This document shows positions 1-7,463 of a stretch of 10,517 nucleotides of DNA, piece by piece. A model generated the notes under the pieces. The model was not told where the DNA came from and searched no databases. It was given only the letters and a program-made list of their open reading frames with translations. This DNA comes from Hydrogenophaga sp. (GTDB taxonomy: Bacteria > Pseudomonadota > Gammaproteobacteria > Burkholderiales > Burkholderiaceae). Positions within the stretch are counted from its first letter, which is position 1, and the number at the start of each line of letters is the position of its first letter. The translations under genes and the position numbers were made by a program. The DNA lies in NCBI GenBank assembly GCA_025458545.1, contig JALOSH010000179.1, positions 1 through 10,517 of the forward strand, read 5' to 3'.

Positions 1-1360
1 TCACCTCGGCCGCCACCGGCGCGAGCACACCGGTTTCGGCGCCCACCGCATTGGCGATGCCGGCGAGTGCGGCCACCCAGTGCGTGCTGTCGGCCAGCAC
101 TTCGTTCTTCAAGGTCATCGCCCAGTCTTGCGAAGTGGCGTTCAGAGCGTTGACCTGCCCGCCTTTGCGAACCGCTTGGCGGATGCGCTGTGCAAACAGC
201 GGATGGTCTTTGCGAAGATTGGAGCCAACCACCAACACGCGCTGCAACGACGACAGGCTGGCGATGGGCATGCCCAACCAGCGAGCGGTGCCCGCGTTGG
301 CGCTGTTGAGGAAGTCGGCGTGCCGCAGGCGCGCATCGATGTTCTGACTGCCCAGACCGCGCACCAGGGCACCGGCCAGGGCCAGCTCTTCCAGGGTGCT
401 GTGTGGGCTGGCCAACACACCGATGGCTTGCGCACCGTGGTCCGCCTTGACCTGCCGGAGTCCGTTGGCCACGTACTCGAGCGCGGTCTGCCAGTCCACC
501 GCCTTCCATTCCCCGCCCTGCTTCAGCATCGGCGATGTCAGGCGGTCGGCGCTGTTGACGGCCTCATAGGAAAAGCGGTCGCGGTCGGCGATCCAGCATT
601 CGTTGACCGCATCGTTCTCCAACGGCACGACACGCATGACCTTGTGGTTCTTGACCTGCACGATCAGGTTGGCACCGGTCGAATCGTGCGGGCTCACGCT
701 CTTGCGACGCGACAACTCCCAGGTGCGGGCGCTGTAGCGGAAAGGCTTGCTGGTGAGCGCACCGACCGGGCAGATGTCGATCATGTTGCCCGACAACTCG
801 GAGTCGACCGACTCGCCGACAAAGGCTTCGATTTCAGCGTGCTCGCCGCGGTGCGACATGCCCAGCTCCATCACACCGGCGATCTCCTGGCCGAAGCGCA
901 CGCAGCGCGTGCAGTGGATGCAGCGGCTCATTTCTTCCATGGAAATGAGCGGACCGACGTCCTTGTGGAACACCACGCGCTTTTCTTCGTCGTAACGCGA
1001 GGCGCCGCCGCCGTAGCCCACGGCCAGATCCTGCAACTGGCACTCACCGCCCTGGTCGCAGATGGGGCAATCCAGAGGGTGGTTGATCAGCAGGAACTCC
1101 ATCACCGACTGCTGGGCTTTGATCGCCTTGTCGGACTTGGTGCGCACGATCATGCCCATGGTCACCGGCGTGGCACAGGCGGGCATGGGCTTGGGCGCCT
1201 TCTCCACATCCACCAGGCACATCCGGCAGTTGGCCGCGATGGACAGCTTCTTGTGATAGCAGAAATGCGGAATGTAGGTGCCCGCTTTTTCGGCCGCATG
1301 CATGATCATGCTGCCGGGAGGCACTTCGACCTTCTGGCCGTCGAGTTCGATTTCAACCAT
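1..1360 (-). CDS. nuoG: NADH-quinone oxidoreductase subunit G (NuoG), 3' end outside window
   Basis: Iron-sulfur subunit of the peripheral arm of respiratory complex I; it passes electrons from NuoE/NuoF towards NuoB. The 453 N-terminal codons are visible with no stop; the protein continues past the window edge. Visible ligands: a 2Fe-2S ferredoxin domain with C34, C45, C48, C62 (N1b); H94, C98, C101, C107 (N5); and C147, C150, C153, C197 (N4), followed by the start of the molybdopterin-oxidoreductase-like domain from about residue 210. The extra N7 cluster of Escherichia coli and Thermus is missing: the aligned positions are S223, D226 and A230. The ATG at 1360 gives the usual start MVEIELDG and lies 16 bases after the nuoF stop. 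Only a weak purine-rich stretch (GAGACGAGA) precedes it. The identification is very safe. Confidence 0.97.
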   Translation of the reverse strand, partial: MVEIELDGQKVEVPPGSMIMHAAEKAGTYIPHFCYHKKLSIAANCRMCLVDVEKAPKPMPACATPVTMGMIVRTKSDKAIKAQQSVMEFLLINHPLDCPICDQGGECQLQDLAVGYGGGASRYDEEKRVVFHKDVGPLISMEEMSRCIHCTRCVRFGQEIAGVMELGMSHRGEHAEIEAFVGESVDSELSGNMIDICPVGALTSKPFRYSARTWELSRRKSVSPHDSTGANLIVQVKNHKVMRVVPLENDAVNECWIADRDRFSYEAVNSADRLTSPMLKQGGEWKAVDWQTALEYVANGLRQVKADHGAQAIGVLASPHSTLEELALAGALVRGLGSQNIDARLRHADFLNSANAGTARWLGMPIASLSSLQRVLVVGSNLRKDHPLFAQRIRQAVRKGGQVNALNATSQDWAMTLKNEVLADSTHWVAALAGIANAVGAETGVLAPVAAEV

Positions 1361-1376
1361 GGTTTCTCGTCTCGTT

Positions 1377-2738
1377 TCAGGCGGTGGCATCGGCCTTGAT
1401 CATGGCCGCGAACTCGGGCCGGAAATGCTTGAGCATGGCGCGCACCGGCATCGCCGCGGCATCGCCAAGCGCACAGATCGTGCGGCCCATGATGTTCTCG
1501 GCCACGTTGTCCAGCAAAGCCAGGTCGGCGGGCTTGGCATCTCCGCGCTGGATCTTGTCGACCAGGCGCCAGAGCCAGCCGGTGCCCTCGCGGCAGGGCG
1601 TGCACTGACCGCAGGACTCGTGCATGTAGAAGTAGGAGAGGCGTTTGAGCGACTCGACCATGCAGCGCGAATCGTCCATGACGATCACCGCGCCGGATCC
1701 CAGCATGGACCCGGCCTTGGCGATCGAGTCGTAGTCCATGGTGCACTCCATCATGATCGACGCGGGCAGCACGGGCGACGACGAGCCGCCAGGAATCACT
1801 GCCTTGAGCTGCCGACCGGTGCGCACGCCACCGGCCAGCTCCAGCAGCTTGGCAAAGGGTGTGCCCATGGGCACCTCGTAGTTGCCCGGCAAGTTGACGT
1901 CACCGCTGACCGAAAAAATCTTGGTGCCGCCATTGTTCGGCTTGCCGCACGCCAGATAGGCCGCGCCACCGTTGCGGATGATCCAGGGCACCGCTGCGAA
2001 GGTTTCGGTGTTGTTGATCGTGGTTGGTTTGCCATACAAACCAAAGCTGGCAGGAAACGGCGGCTTGAAGCGCGGTTGGCCCTTCTTGCCTTCCAGCGAT
2101 TCGAGCAGCGCGGTTTCTTCGCCGCAGATGTAGGCGCCAAAACCGTGGAATGCATGCAACTGGAAGCTGAAGTTGCTGCCCATGATGCCGCTGCCCAGGT
2201 AGCCCGCCGCGCGAGCCTCTTCCAGAGCGGCTTCGAAGCGCTCGTAAGCGTCGAAGATCTCACCGTGGATGTAGTTGTAGCCCACGCTGATGCCCATGGC
2301 ATACGCTGCGATCGCCATGCCTTCGATGACGATGTGCGGGTTGTACATCAGGATGTCACGGTCCTTGCAGGTGCCCGGCTCGCCCTCGTCCGAGTTGCAG
2401 ACCAGGTACTTCTGACCCGGGAACTGACGCGGCATGAAGCTCCACTTCAGCCCAGACGGAAACCCGGCGCCACCACGACCGCGCAGGGCCGATTCCTTGA
2501 CGGTCGCGATCACCTGGTCCTGCGTCATGCCGGCGACGCCGGTTTCAACGTTCGGCGCCGAACCATCCCGACCCAGGATCTTTCTCAGAGCCTGGTAGCC
2601 CCCGCGCGCTTCGTAGTCCTTGAGCGACCAGTTGCTGCCGTTCAAATCCTTGTAAATCTGCGGTTCGATGTGGCGACCGTGGAAGCAGGTCTGCACCCCG
2701 GTGGCGCTGAACTGAGACAACACTTGTTGGACGTTCAT
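1377..2738 (-). CDS. nuoF: NADH-quinone oxidoreductase subunit F (NuoF)
   Basis: NADH-binding subunit of complex I; it takes hydride from NADH onto FMN and feeds cluster N3, on the cytoplasmic tip of the enzyme. The product is 453 residues, a normal family length. The glycine-rich FMN/NADH segment [14 protein letters not shown] is at residues 86 to 99 and NSDEGEPG at 115 to 122. The N3 ligands are C376, C379 and C382 in [12 protein letters not shown], plus C422 in [10 protein letters not shown]. The start is ATG 2738, which overlaps the nuoE stop as ATGA. A strong Shine-Dalgarno GGAGGG (2750 to 2745) sits inside the nuoE tail, six bases upstream. The reading frame stays open upstream to about 3383, but that extension only shadows nuoE and is not part of the protein. 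The gene is intact. Confidence 0.98.
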   Translation of the reverse strand: MNVQQVLSQFSATGVQTCFHGRHIEPQIYKDLNGSNWSLKDYEARGGYQALRKILGRDGSAPNVETGVAGMTQDQVIATVKESALRGRGGAGFPSGLKWSFMPRQFPGQKYLVCNSDEGEPGTCKDRDILMYNPHIVIEGMAIAAYAMGISVGYNYIHGEIFDAYERFEAALEEARAAGYLGSGIMGSNFSFQLHAFHGFGAYICGEETALLESLEGKKGQPRFKPPFPASFGLYGKPTTINNTETFAAVPWIIRNGGAAYLACGKPNNGGTKIFSVSGDVNLPGNYEVPMGTPFAKLLELAGGVRTGRQLKAVIPGGSSSPVLPASIMMECTMDYDSIAKAGSMLGSGAVIVMDDSRCMVESLKRLSYFYMHESCGQCTPCREGTGWLWRLVDKIQRGDAKPADLALLDNVAENIMGRTICALGDAAAMPVRAMLKHFRPEFAAMIKADATA

Positions 2739-3268
2739 GGCTTGCCCTCCGCGGCCTTCAACCCATCGATCAGTTGGTCGAGCTTCTCGCTGCTCATGAA
2801 ACTGCACATGTGGCGGTCGTTGACCAGCATCACAGGCGAATCGGCGCAAGCCCCGAGACATTCGCTCTGCTGCAAGGTGAACAGGCCATCCGATGTCGTC
2901 TCGCCCATGGCGATACCGAGCTTCTGTTCGAGATGGTGGAGTGCGGTGTAGCCGTCGCGCAGCTGGCACGGCAGGTTGGTGCAGACGTTGAGCTTGAACT
3001 TGCCCACTGGCCGCTGGTTGTACATGTTGTAGAAGGTCGTGACCTCGTGCACCGCCATGACCGGCATGCCGAGCACCTCGGCAATGGCCTTCTCTGCCTC
3101 GACGCTCACGTATCCCTGTTCCTGCTGGACGATGGCCAGGCAGGCCATCACGGCCGACTGGGCCTGATCGGCCGGGTACTTGGCCACTTCGCGGGCGAAG
3201 CGTGCGCGCGTGGCGTCGGACAGCGTCATGGGCTGCACGGATCCGGCGGCTTGCAAAACGTCGGTCAT
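2735..3268 (-). CDS. nuoE: NADH-quinone oxidoreductase subunit E (NuoE)
   Basis: The 24-kDa-type subunit of complex I, a thioredoxin-fold 2Fe-2S protein that pairs with NuoF at the NADH-oxidising end and carries the off-path cluster N1a. The product is 177 residues. The N1a ligands are C96 and C101 ([10 protein letters not shown]) and C137 and C141 ([11 protein letters not shown]), matching the family spacing of C-x4-C and C-x3-C. The N-terminal helical part (about residues 15 to 90) includes [10 protein letters not shown] at 74 to 83. The start ATG at 3268 overlaps the nuoD stop as ATGA, and the stop overlaps the nuoF start in the same way, so translation of D, E and F is probably coupled. 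GGAG lies about ten bases before the start, inside nuoD. The gene is intact. Confidence 0.98.
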   Translation of the reverse strand: MTDVLQAAGSVQPMTLSDATRARFAREVAKYPADQAQSAVMACLAIVQQEQGYVSVEAEKAIAEVLGMPVMAVHEVTTFYNMYNQRPVGKFKLNVCTNLPCQLRDGYTALHHLEQKLGIAMGETTSDGLFTLQQSECLGACADSPVMLVNDRHMCSFMSSEKLDQLIDGLKAAEGKP

Positions 3269-4518
3269 CGGTCGATTTCTCCGAAAACAATGTCCATGGT
3301 TCCGATGATGGCGACCGCGTCGGCCAACATGTGGCCCCTTGCCATTTCGTCCATGGTGGCGAGGTGAGCAAAACCAGGCGCACGGATCTTCAAACGGTAA
3401 GGCTTGTTCGCACCATCGCTCACCAGGTAGATGCCGAACTCACCCTTGGGGTGTTCGACGGCGGCGTAGGCCTCGCCCTCGGGCACATGGAAACCTTCGG
3501 TGAACAGTTTGAAGTGGTGGATCAGCTCTTCCATGCTCGACTTCATCGCTTCGCGCGAAGGCGGCGCCACCTTGTGGTTGCTGGTGATCACCGGGCCCGG
3601 GTTGACACGCAGCCAGTCGACGCACTGCTTGATGATGCGGTTGGACTGCTTCATCTCTTCCATGCGAACCAGGTAGCGGTCGTAGGTGTCACCGGTCTTG
3701 CCCACCGGGACGTCGAAATCCAGGCGGTCGTAAACCTCGTAGGGCTGCTTCTTGCGCAGATCCCAGGCGATGCCCGAGCCGCGCAGCATCGGGCCAGTCA
3801 TGCCGAGGTTGAGTGCGCGCTCTGGCGCCACCACACCAATACCCACCGTGCGCTGTTTCCAGATGCGGTTGTCGGTGAGCAGCGTGTGGTATTCGCCGAG
3901 GTAAGTCGGGAAGCGCTGCGTGAAGTCGTCGATGAAGTCCAGCAGCGAGCCTTGGCGGTTCGTGTTGAGTTCCGCCATCGCCTTGGCGTTGCGGATCTTG
4001 CTGTGCTTGTACTGGGGCATCGCGTCCGGCAGATCGCGGTACACACCACCCGGACGGAAGTAGGCCGCGTGCATGCGTGCGCCGGACACGGCTTCGTACA
4101 TGTCGAACAGGTCTTCGCGCTCGCGAAACGCGTAGATGAGGATGGTCGAGCTGCCGCAGTCGTTGCCGTGCGAACCCAGCCACATCAGGTGGTTGAGCAG
4201 GCGGGTGATCTCGCTGAACATCACGCGGATGTACTGTGCGCGAATCGGCACGTCGATACCCAACAGTTTCTCGATCGCCAGACAGTAGGCGTGCTCGTTG
4301 CACATCATCGAGACGTAGTCCAGCCGGTCCATGTACGGGAGCGACTGAATGAAAGTCTTGTGTTCGGCGAGCTTTTCGGTGGCCCGGTGCAGCAGACCGA
4401 TGTGGGGATCGGCTCGCTGTACGACCTCGCCGTCCAGTTCCAGCACCAGGCGCAGCACGCCATGCGCCGCCGGGTGCTGAGGGCCGAGGTTCAGGGTGTA
4501 GTTTTTGATTTCGGCCAT
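3265..4518 (-). CDS. nuoD: NADH-quinone oxidoreductase subunit D (NuoD)
   Basis: The 49-kDa-type subunit of complex I, related to the large subunit of NiFe hydrogenases. With NuoB it forms the quinone-reduction pocket near cluster N2, in the connecting module. The product is 417 residues, the standard length for a stand-alone NuoD; it is not the NuoCD fusion of E. coli. It opens with the signature [16 protein letters not shown] (residues 9 to 24). H19 and Y68 have the same spacing as the quinone-binding His38 and Tyr87 of the Thermus Nqo4 protein. The C-terminal part, including [19 protein letters not shown], is complete. The start ATG 4518 follows the nuoC stop by a single base, and GGAGG lies about eleven bases upstream inside nuoC. 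The stop overlaps nuoE. The gene is intact. Confidence 0.98.
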   Translation of the reverse strand: MAEIKNYTLNLGPQHPAAHGVLRLVLELDGEVVQRADPHIGLLHRATEKLAEHKTFIQSLPYMDRLDYVSMMCNEHAYCLAIEKLLGIDVPIRAQYIRVMFSEITRLLNHLMWLGSHGNDCGSSTILIYAFREREDLFDMYEAVSGARMHAAYFRPGGVYRDLPDAMPQYKHSKIRNAKAMAELNTNRQGSLLDFIDDFTQRFPTYLGEYHTLLTDNRIWKQRTVGIGVVAPERALNLGMTGPMLRGSGIAWDLRKKQPYEVYDRLDFDVPVGKTGDTYDRYLVRMEEMKQSNRIIKQCVDWLRVNPGPVITSNHKVAPPSREAMKSSMEELIHHFKLFTEGFHVPEGEAYAAVEHPKGEFGIYLVSDGANKPYRLKIRAPGFAHLATMDEMARGHMLADAVAIIGTMDIVFGEIDR

Positions 4519-4519
4519 T

Positions 4520-5019
4520 TCAGTGCAGGCCTCCGTAGTTGTCTTCGCGGATCACGCGTGGTGTGACTTCGCGAGGTTCGATCGTCACAGGCTCGTAGAC
4601 CACGCGCTGGCGCTCTGCGTCGTAACGCATTTCCACATGACCGGACAGCGGGAAGTCCTTGCGGAAGGGATGGCCGATGAAGCCGTAGTCGGTCAGGATG
4701 CGCCGAAGGTCGGAATGCCCCTCGAACACGATGCCGTAGAGGTCAAACGCTTCGCGCTCGTACCAGTTGGCCGAGCTCCAGAGAGCGGTCACCGAGGCCC
4801 GTCACCGTAGGTCGAGTAATCCATGCCGCACAGGTCGACCAGCTGTTCAAAGCGCGCCTCGGGCGCATCGCGCAGGGACTGCATGACGGCCAGGTAGTCG
4901 GCCGCCGCCACTTCCAGCGTGACCTCGTTGAGCGTCTTCGCACGCGCACCCAGCAGCGCCGACAACGATGCTGCAATGGATTCAGGCGAGGTGGTGTAGA
5001 GGGCGGCGGTTTCGCTCAT
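4520..5019 (-). pseudogene. nuoC: NADH-quinone oxidoreductase subunit C (NuoC), disrupted by an internal out-of-frame deletion
   Basis: The 30-kDa-type subunit of complex I, which packs against NuoD in the connecting module. Two pieces in different frames together look like one NuoC. The first runs from ATG 5019 ([10 protein letters not shown]) through [13 protein letters not shown] and hits TGA at 4791 to 4789. The second is open from about 4792 ([10 protein letters not shown]) to the TGA at 4520 and holds the family signature [16 protein letters not shown] plus the conserved end REDNYGGLH. In relatives, roughly 30 to 40 residues (the conserved strand beginning RFAVV or RYAVV and ending in PDDDFPV-like sequence) join these parts; here they are absent. 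The gene totals 500 bases against about 600 expected, so this is a deletion rather than a one-base slip. As read it would give a truncated 76-residue protein. A genuine mutation and an assembly error are both possible. The gap to nuoB is 41 bases, with no clear Shine-Dalgarno. Confidence 0.9.
4788..4807. repeat. 7-base direct repeat at the nuoC deletion junction
   Basis: On the minus strand CGGTGAC occurs twice with a 13-base offset (plus-strand gtcaccg at 4788 to 4794 and 4801 to 4807). The place where the two nuoC reading frames must be joined falls between or within these copies. Short repeats at a junction are compatible with slippage, microhomology-driven deletion or assembly collapse, but a 7-base match in GC-rich DNA can also occur by chance. 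What is seen is only the repeat; its role is inference. Confidence 0.4.
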
Positions 5020-5060
5020 GGACCGGCTTTCAGGTAGGAGGCTGCGTGCGACAGCGCCGC

Positions 5061-5540
5061 TCAGGCGCGCGCGATGGTGTTGGTGCGGCGGATTTTTTGC
5101 TGCAGCTGCATGATCCCGTAGATCAACGCCTCGGCCGTGGGCGGACAACCGGGCACGTACACGTCCACCGGCACGATGCGGTCGCAACCGCGCACCACGG
5201 AATAGCTGTAGTGGTAATAGCCACCGCCGTTCGCGCAGGAACCCATGGACAGCACCCAACGAGGTTCTGCCATCTGGTCGTACACCTTGCGCAGGGCGGG
5301 CGCCATCTTGTTGCACAAGGTGCCGGCCACGATCATCAGGTCGGACTGGCGCGGACTGGCGCGAAACACCTCGGCGCCGAAGCGACCGATGTCATAGCGC
5401 GCGGTAGCGGCGTGCATCATTTCAACGGCACAGCAGGCCAGACCAAAGGTCATGGGCCACAACGAACCGGTTTTGGCCCAGTTCACCACGGAGTCGTAAC
5501 TGGTGGTGGCAAAACCTTCTTTGAAAACACCTTCAATCAT
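5061..5540 (-). CDS. nuoB: NADH-quinone oxidoreductase subunit B (NuoB)
   Basis: The PSST-type subunit of complex I that binds the terminal 4Fe-4S cluster N2 and hands electrons to quinone together with NuoD. The product is 159 residues, normal for betaproteobacteria. The N2 ligands are visible as the tandem C36 and C37 ([10 protein letters not shown]), C102 (MGSCANGGG) and C132 (VPGCPPT). I chose the ATG at 5540 ([10 protein letters not shown]). The frame also offers a TTG at 5546, but the ATG has GGAG six bases upstream and matches the usual family N-terminus. The gene sits 66 bases after nuoA and 41 bases before nuoC. The sequence is complete and highly conserved, which contrasts with the broken nuoC next to it. 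Confidence 0.98.
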   Translation of the reverse strand: MIEGVFKEGFATTSYDSVVNWAKTGSLWPMTFGLACCAVEMMHAATARYDIGRFGAEVFRASPRQSDLMIVAGTLCNKMAPALRKVYDQMAEPRWVLSMGSCANGGGYYHYSYSVVRGCDRIVPVDVYVPGCPPTAEALIYGIMQLQQKIRRTNTIARA

Positions 5541-5546
5541 GTGCAA

Positions 5547-5550
5547 CTCC
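5547..5550 (-). promoter_or_regulatory. Ribosome binding site of nuoB
   Basis: GGAG lies six bases ahead of the ATG at 5540. It would overlap the immediate upstream of the alternative TTG at 5546, leaving that codon no spacing, so it decides the nuoB start in favour of the ATG. Confidence 0.7.
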
Positions 5551-5606
5551 AGTGCAAGCGATCCGGGACGTGCGCAAGATACCGAACGGAAACCTCATGC
5601 GCACGA

Positions 5607-5966
5607 TCATTCCCAGTCAAGTGCGCCCTTCTTCCATTCGTAGGCAAAGCCGACCACAAGGATCGCAAGGAAAACCACCCCGGCCCAGAAACCTGTGGCC
5701 CCAATGTCGCCAAATGCCACCGCCCAGGGAATCAGAAACGCAATCTCGAGATCGAACAAGATGAAGAGAATGGCCACCAGGTAGTAGCGCACATCGAACT
5801 TCATGCGCGCGTCTTCGAAGGCTTCGAAACCGCATTCGTATGGGGAGTTTTTTTCGGCATCCGGGCGGTTGGGACCGAGGATGTAGCCGAGAACCTGCGG
5901 GATGACTCCGATGGCAATACCGACCAGGATAAACAGAAGCACGGGAAGGTATTGCTCGAGACTCAT
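5607..5966 (-). CDS. nuoA: NADH-quinone oxidoreductase subunit A (NuoA)
   Basis: A small membrane subunit of complex I, at the junction of the membrane arm with the quinone-binding module. The product is 119 residues, the usual length. Three membrane segments are visible at about residues 7 to 29, 61 to 84 and 92 to 109. The conserved loop [20 protein letters not shown] is at 40 to 59 with the family cysteine C45, and the acidic FDLE motif is at 71 to 74 inside the second helix. The frame is open to an ATG at 6008, but that would add 14 residues foreign to the family, so the start is the ATG at 5966 ([12 protein letters not shown]). The Shine-Dalgarno is weak there. It is the first gene of the nuo operon, 46 bases after tRNA-Leu. 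Confidence 0.97.
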   Translation of the reverse strand: MSLEQYLPVLLFILVGIAIGVIPQVLGYILGPNRPDAEKNSPYECGFEAFEDARMKFDVRYYLVAILFILFDLEIAFLIPWAVAFGDIGATGFWAGVVFLAILVVGFAYEWKKGALDWE

Positions 5967-6012
5967 CTTGGTAGGTCCGCTGACATGGCGCGGGGCCATG
6001 TTGTCCAAAGAT

Positions 6013-6097
6013 TGGTGCCGACGGCGAGACTCGAACTCGCACAGCTTTCGCCACTACCCCCTCAAGATAGCGTGTCTACCAATTTCACCACGTCGGC
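6013..6097 (-). tRNA. tRNA-Leu (anticodon GAG)
   Basis: A full 85-base class II tRNA can be folded. The acceptor stem GCCGACG (6097 to 6091) pairs with CGTCGGC (6023 to 6017). The D arm is GTG/CAC with loop AAATTGGTAGA. The anticodon stem CTATC/GGTAG encloses loop TTGAGGG with anticodon GAG at 6063 to 6061. A 13-base variable arm (TGGCGAAAGCTGT) follows, then the T arm GCGAG-TTCGAGT-CTCGC. The discriminator A and CCA (6016 to 6013) are encoded. The long variable arm and the anticodon both say leucine; it reads CUC and CUU codons. It lies between secG and nuoA and ends 46 bases before nuoA, so it may be cut out of a transcript that continues into the nuo operon. Confidence 0.97.
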
Positions 6098-6104
6098 TGG
6101 GTCT

Positions 6105-6147
6105 GGTTGTCGAGCTCACGAGGTCTGGGTGAGCCCTGCTGACAACC
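6105..6147 (-). other. Large hairpin immediately upstream of tRNA-Leu
   Basis: Read on the minus strand, GGTTGTC (6147 to 6141) pairs perfectly with GACAACC (6111 to 6105). Inside it, after a four-base AGCA bulge, GGGCTCAC pairs with GTGAGCTC over eight base pairs with one G-U, closing a nine-base loop (CCAGACCTC). The structure ends seven bases before the tRNA 5' end. No T-run follows on this strand, so it does not look like an intrinsic terminator. It may be a tRNA leader structure, an operator or a processing signal; which of these is not shown by the sequence. Confidence 0.6.
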
Positions 6148-6152
6148 CCTAG

Positions 6153-6158
6153 AGTTTA
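6153..6158 (-). promoter_or_regulatory. Possible -10 element for tRNA-Leu and nuo operon
   Basis: TAAACT matches the sigma-70 -10 consensus TATAAT at four of six positions. A start about seven bases downstream would put the first transcribed base at the foot of the hairpin at 6147. I see no good -35 box at the right distance, so this is a weak candidate only. Confidence 0.2.
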
Positions 6159-6233
6159 CCCTGAATCACCTTCTCTTTTTGACCAGACGCAACGGTTTTT
6201 GCAACCGAAAGCGGGGTGTCAGCAGAGCGGTGC

Positions 6234-6265
6234 AATGGCCCGCAACAAGAGCGGAACGGGCCATT
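6234..6265 (-). terminator. Inverted repeat just after secG, possible terminator or 3'-end hairpin
   Basis: AATGGCCCG (6265 to 6257 on the minus strand) pairs perfectly over nine base pairs with CGGGCCATT (6242 to 6234), with a 14-base loop. It starts 11 bases after the secG stop, and a smaller stem ACCCC-GA-GGGGT overlaps the stop codon itself. No T-run follows, so factor-independent termination is doubtful. It could instead protect the 3' end of the pnp-tpiA-secG messenger. Position and symmetry are seen; function is inferred. Confidence 0.4.
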
Positions 6266-6276
6266 ACCCCTCGGGG

Positions 6277-6660
6277 TTATTGACCGGGAATCTGGGCCGC
6301 TCCGGTGCCCGTGGGCACGGCTGGCGTGACGGTGGCGGGGGCGGCGCTGCCCGGAATCTGTTGTGCTGGTGTTGGCACAGTTTCCAGCACACTGCCAGAC
6401 CCGGGGGTGGTGGTGCGAAGATTGCCAAAGTAAGCCAGACCCAGGGTGCTGGCCAGGAACACCGCCGCCAGCACCGCCGTGGTGCGCGACAGGAAGTTGG
6501 CACTGCCCGAAGCGCCAAAGAGGCTGGCAGAACCGCCGCCACCACCGCCGAAGGCAGCGCCCGCATCGGCGCCCTTGCCATGCTGCATCAGGATCAGGAC
6601 GATCATGGCGATGGCGGTCAGGATCTGTACCGCTTGAAAAATGGTCAACAGGACGTTCAT
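6277..6660 (-). CDS. secG: Preprotein translocase subunit SecG
   Basis: Small inner-membrane subunit of the SecYEG protein-export channel, which assists SecA-driven translocation. The product is 127 residues, slightly longer than the 110 of E. coli. Two membrane segments flank a polar loop: about residues 3 to 25 (ending LILMQHGKGADAG, the typical family motif) and 57 to 78 (LSRTTAVLAAVFLASTLGLA). Between them is a run of six glycines (38 to 43) followed by ASLFGASGSANF. After residue 80 comes a low-complexity tail rich in Pro, Thr, Ala and Gly, as often seen in betaproteobacteria. GGAGAA lies six bases before the ATG at 6660. The neighbour tpiA ends 38 bases upstream, and the tpiA-secG-tRNA-Leu-nuo order is common in Burkholderiales. 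Confidence 0.95.
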   Translation of the reverse strand: MNVLLTIFQAVQILTAIAMIVLILMQHGKGADAGAAFGGGGGGSASLFGASGSANFLSRTTAVLAAVFLASTLGLAYFGNLRTTTPGSGSVLETVPTPAQQIPGSAAPATVTPAVPTGTGAAQIPGQ

Positions 6661-6698
6661 GTTGTGTTCTCCGAAAAAGGCGTGTGTTGCGGGCGCAC

Positions 6699-7445
6699 TC
6701 AGCGAGCCGCCGCAACGATTTGCAGGAAGTCAGCGGCTTTCAGCGATGCACCGCCAATCAGTCCGCCATCGATGTCGGGTTGCGCCAGCAGGCTGGCCGC
6801 ATTGGCGGCGTTCATGCTGCCGCCATAAAGGATGTGCACCCGCTCGGGGTGTTGGGTGGCCGCAGCGAACTGGGCGCGCAGCACAGCATGCACCGCCTGC
6901 GCCATCTCGGGCGTCGCGGTTTTGCCGGTGCCGATGGCCCAGACGGGCTCATAGGCGACCACGATCTCGCTGGTGCAGTGCGCCACGGCATGGATCACGG
7001 CGGCCAGCTGGCGCTTGACCACCGATTCGGTTTCACCGGCTTCCCGCTCGGCGAGCGTCTCGCCCACACAGACAATGGGCGTGATCCCGACGGCCAGCGC
7101 CCTTTGGGCTTTGGCCGCCACCAGGGCATCGGTCTCGCCGTGGTACTGGCGGCGTTCGGAATGGCCGACGATGGCGTAGCGGCAACCGAACTCCTTGAGC
7201 ATGGCCCCGCTGACCTCTCCGGTGTAGGCACCTTGCTCGTGGGCGGACACATCTTGTGCGCCCCACAAAACAGCGCTGCCTTTCAGCAGGTTCTGCAGCT
7301 GTGCCAGGTAAGGTGCTGGCGCGCACAAGGTGATGTCTGCTGCTGACGCTGCGCCGTGCAGACCTTCCAGCATCGCCTTCACCAAGGCCTCGTTGGCAGC
7401 CAACGAGCCGTTCATTTTCCAGTTGCCTGCGATCAGTTTTTTCAT
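6699..7445 (-). CDS. tpiA: Triosephosphate isomerase
   Basis: Interconverts dihydroxyacetone phosphate and glyceraldehyde-3-phosphate in glycolysis and gluconeogenesis, in the cytoplasm. The product is 248 residues, the normal length of this single-domain TIM barrel. All catalytic positions are visible: N8 and K10 in AGNWKMNG, H95 in VGHSERR, and the base E166 in [15 protein letters not shown], which also contains the flexible loop 6. The phosphate-binding YGGS is at 207 to 210 and GGLIGGASL at 227 to 235. The start ATG 7445 has AGGAGA five bases upstream and lies 18 bases after the oxidoreductase stop; secG follows after 38 bases, so the genes are probably one transcript. The gene is intact. 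Confidence 0.98.
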   Translation of the reverse strand: MKKLIAGNWKMNGSLAANEALVKAMLEGLHGAASAADITLCAPAPYLAQLQNLLKGSAVLWGAQDVSAHEQGAYTGEVSGAMLKEFGCRYAIVGHSERRQYHGETDALVAAKAQRALAVGITPIVCVGETLAEREAGETESVVKRQLAAVIHAVAHCTSEIVVAYEPVWAIGTGKTATPEMAQAVHAVLRAQFAAATQHPERVHILYGGSMNAANAASLLAQPDIDGGLIGGASLKAADFLQIVAAAR

Positions 7446-7463
7446 GACAGTCTCCTGGCTTCT

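Noticed and set aside
80..1399. Long plus-strand open frame (439 codons) opposite nuoG
   Set aside because: It lies wholly antisense to a gene with full family motifs; its product is His- and Arg-rich low-quality sequence with no recognisable domain. Codon bias in GC-rich DNA commonly keeps this antisense frame open.
1278..2951. Plus-strand open frame of 557 codons opposite nuoF and nuoE
   Set aside because: Antisense shadow of two verified genes, with no domain and no ribosome binding site that I could credit.
2739..3383. Upstream extension of the nuoF frame giving a 668-residue protein
   Set aside because: The added residues are nuoE and nuoD read out of frame. The NuoF family start and a strong GGAGGG fit the ATG at 2738.
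3202..4566. Plus-strand open frame of 454 codons opposite nuoD
   Set aside because: Antisense shadow of nuoD; composition typical of a reverse-complemented GC-rich gene.
4789..4792. Ribosomal frameshifting or a split NuoC as the explanation for the two nuoC frames
   Set aside because: A conserved block of roughly 30 to 40 residues is missing, so no frameshift could restore a normal NuoC, and I see no slippery sequence.
5967..6008. Longer nuoA start at 6008
   Set aside because: It would begin five bases after the tRNA and add 14 residues not found in the family; [12 protein letters not shown] at 5966 is the standard N-terminus.
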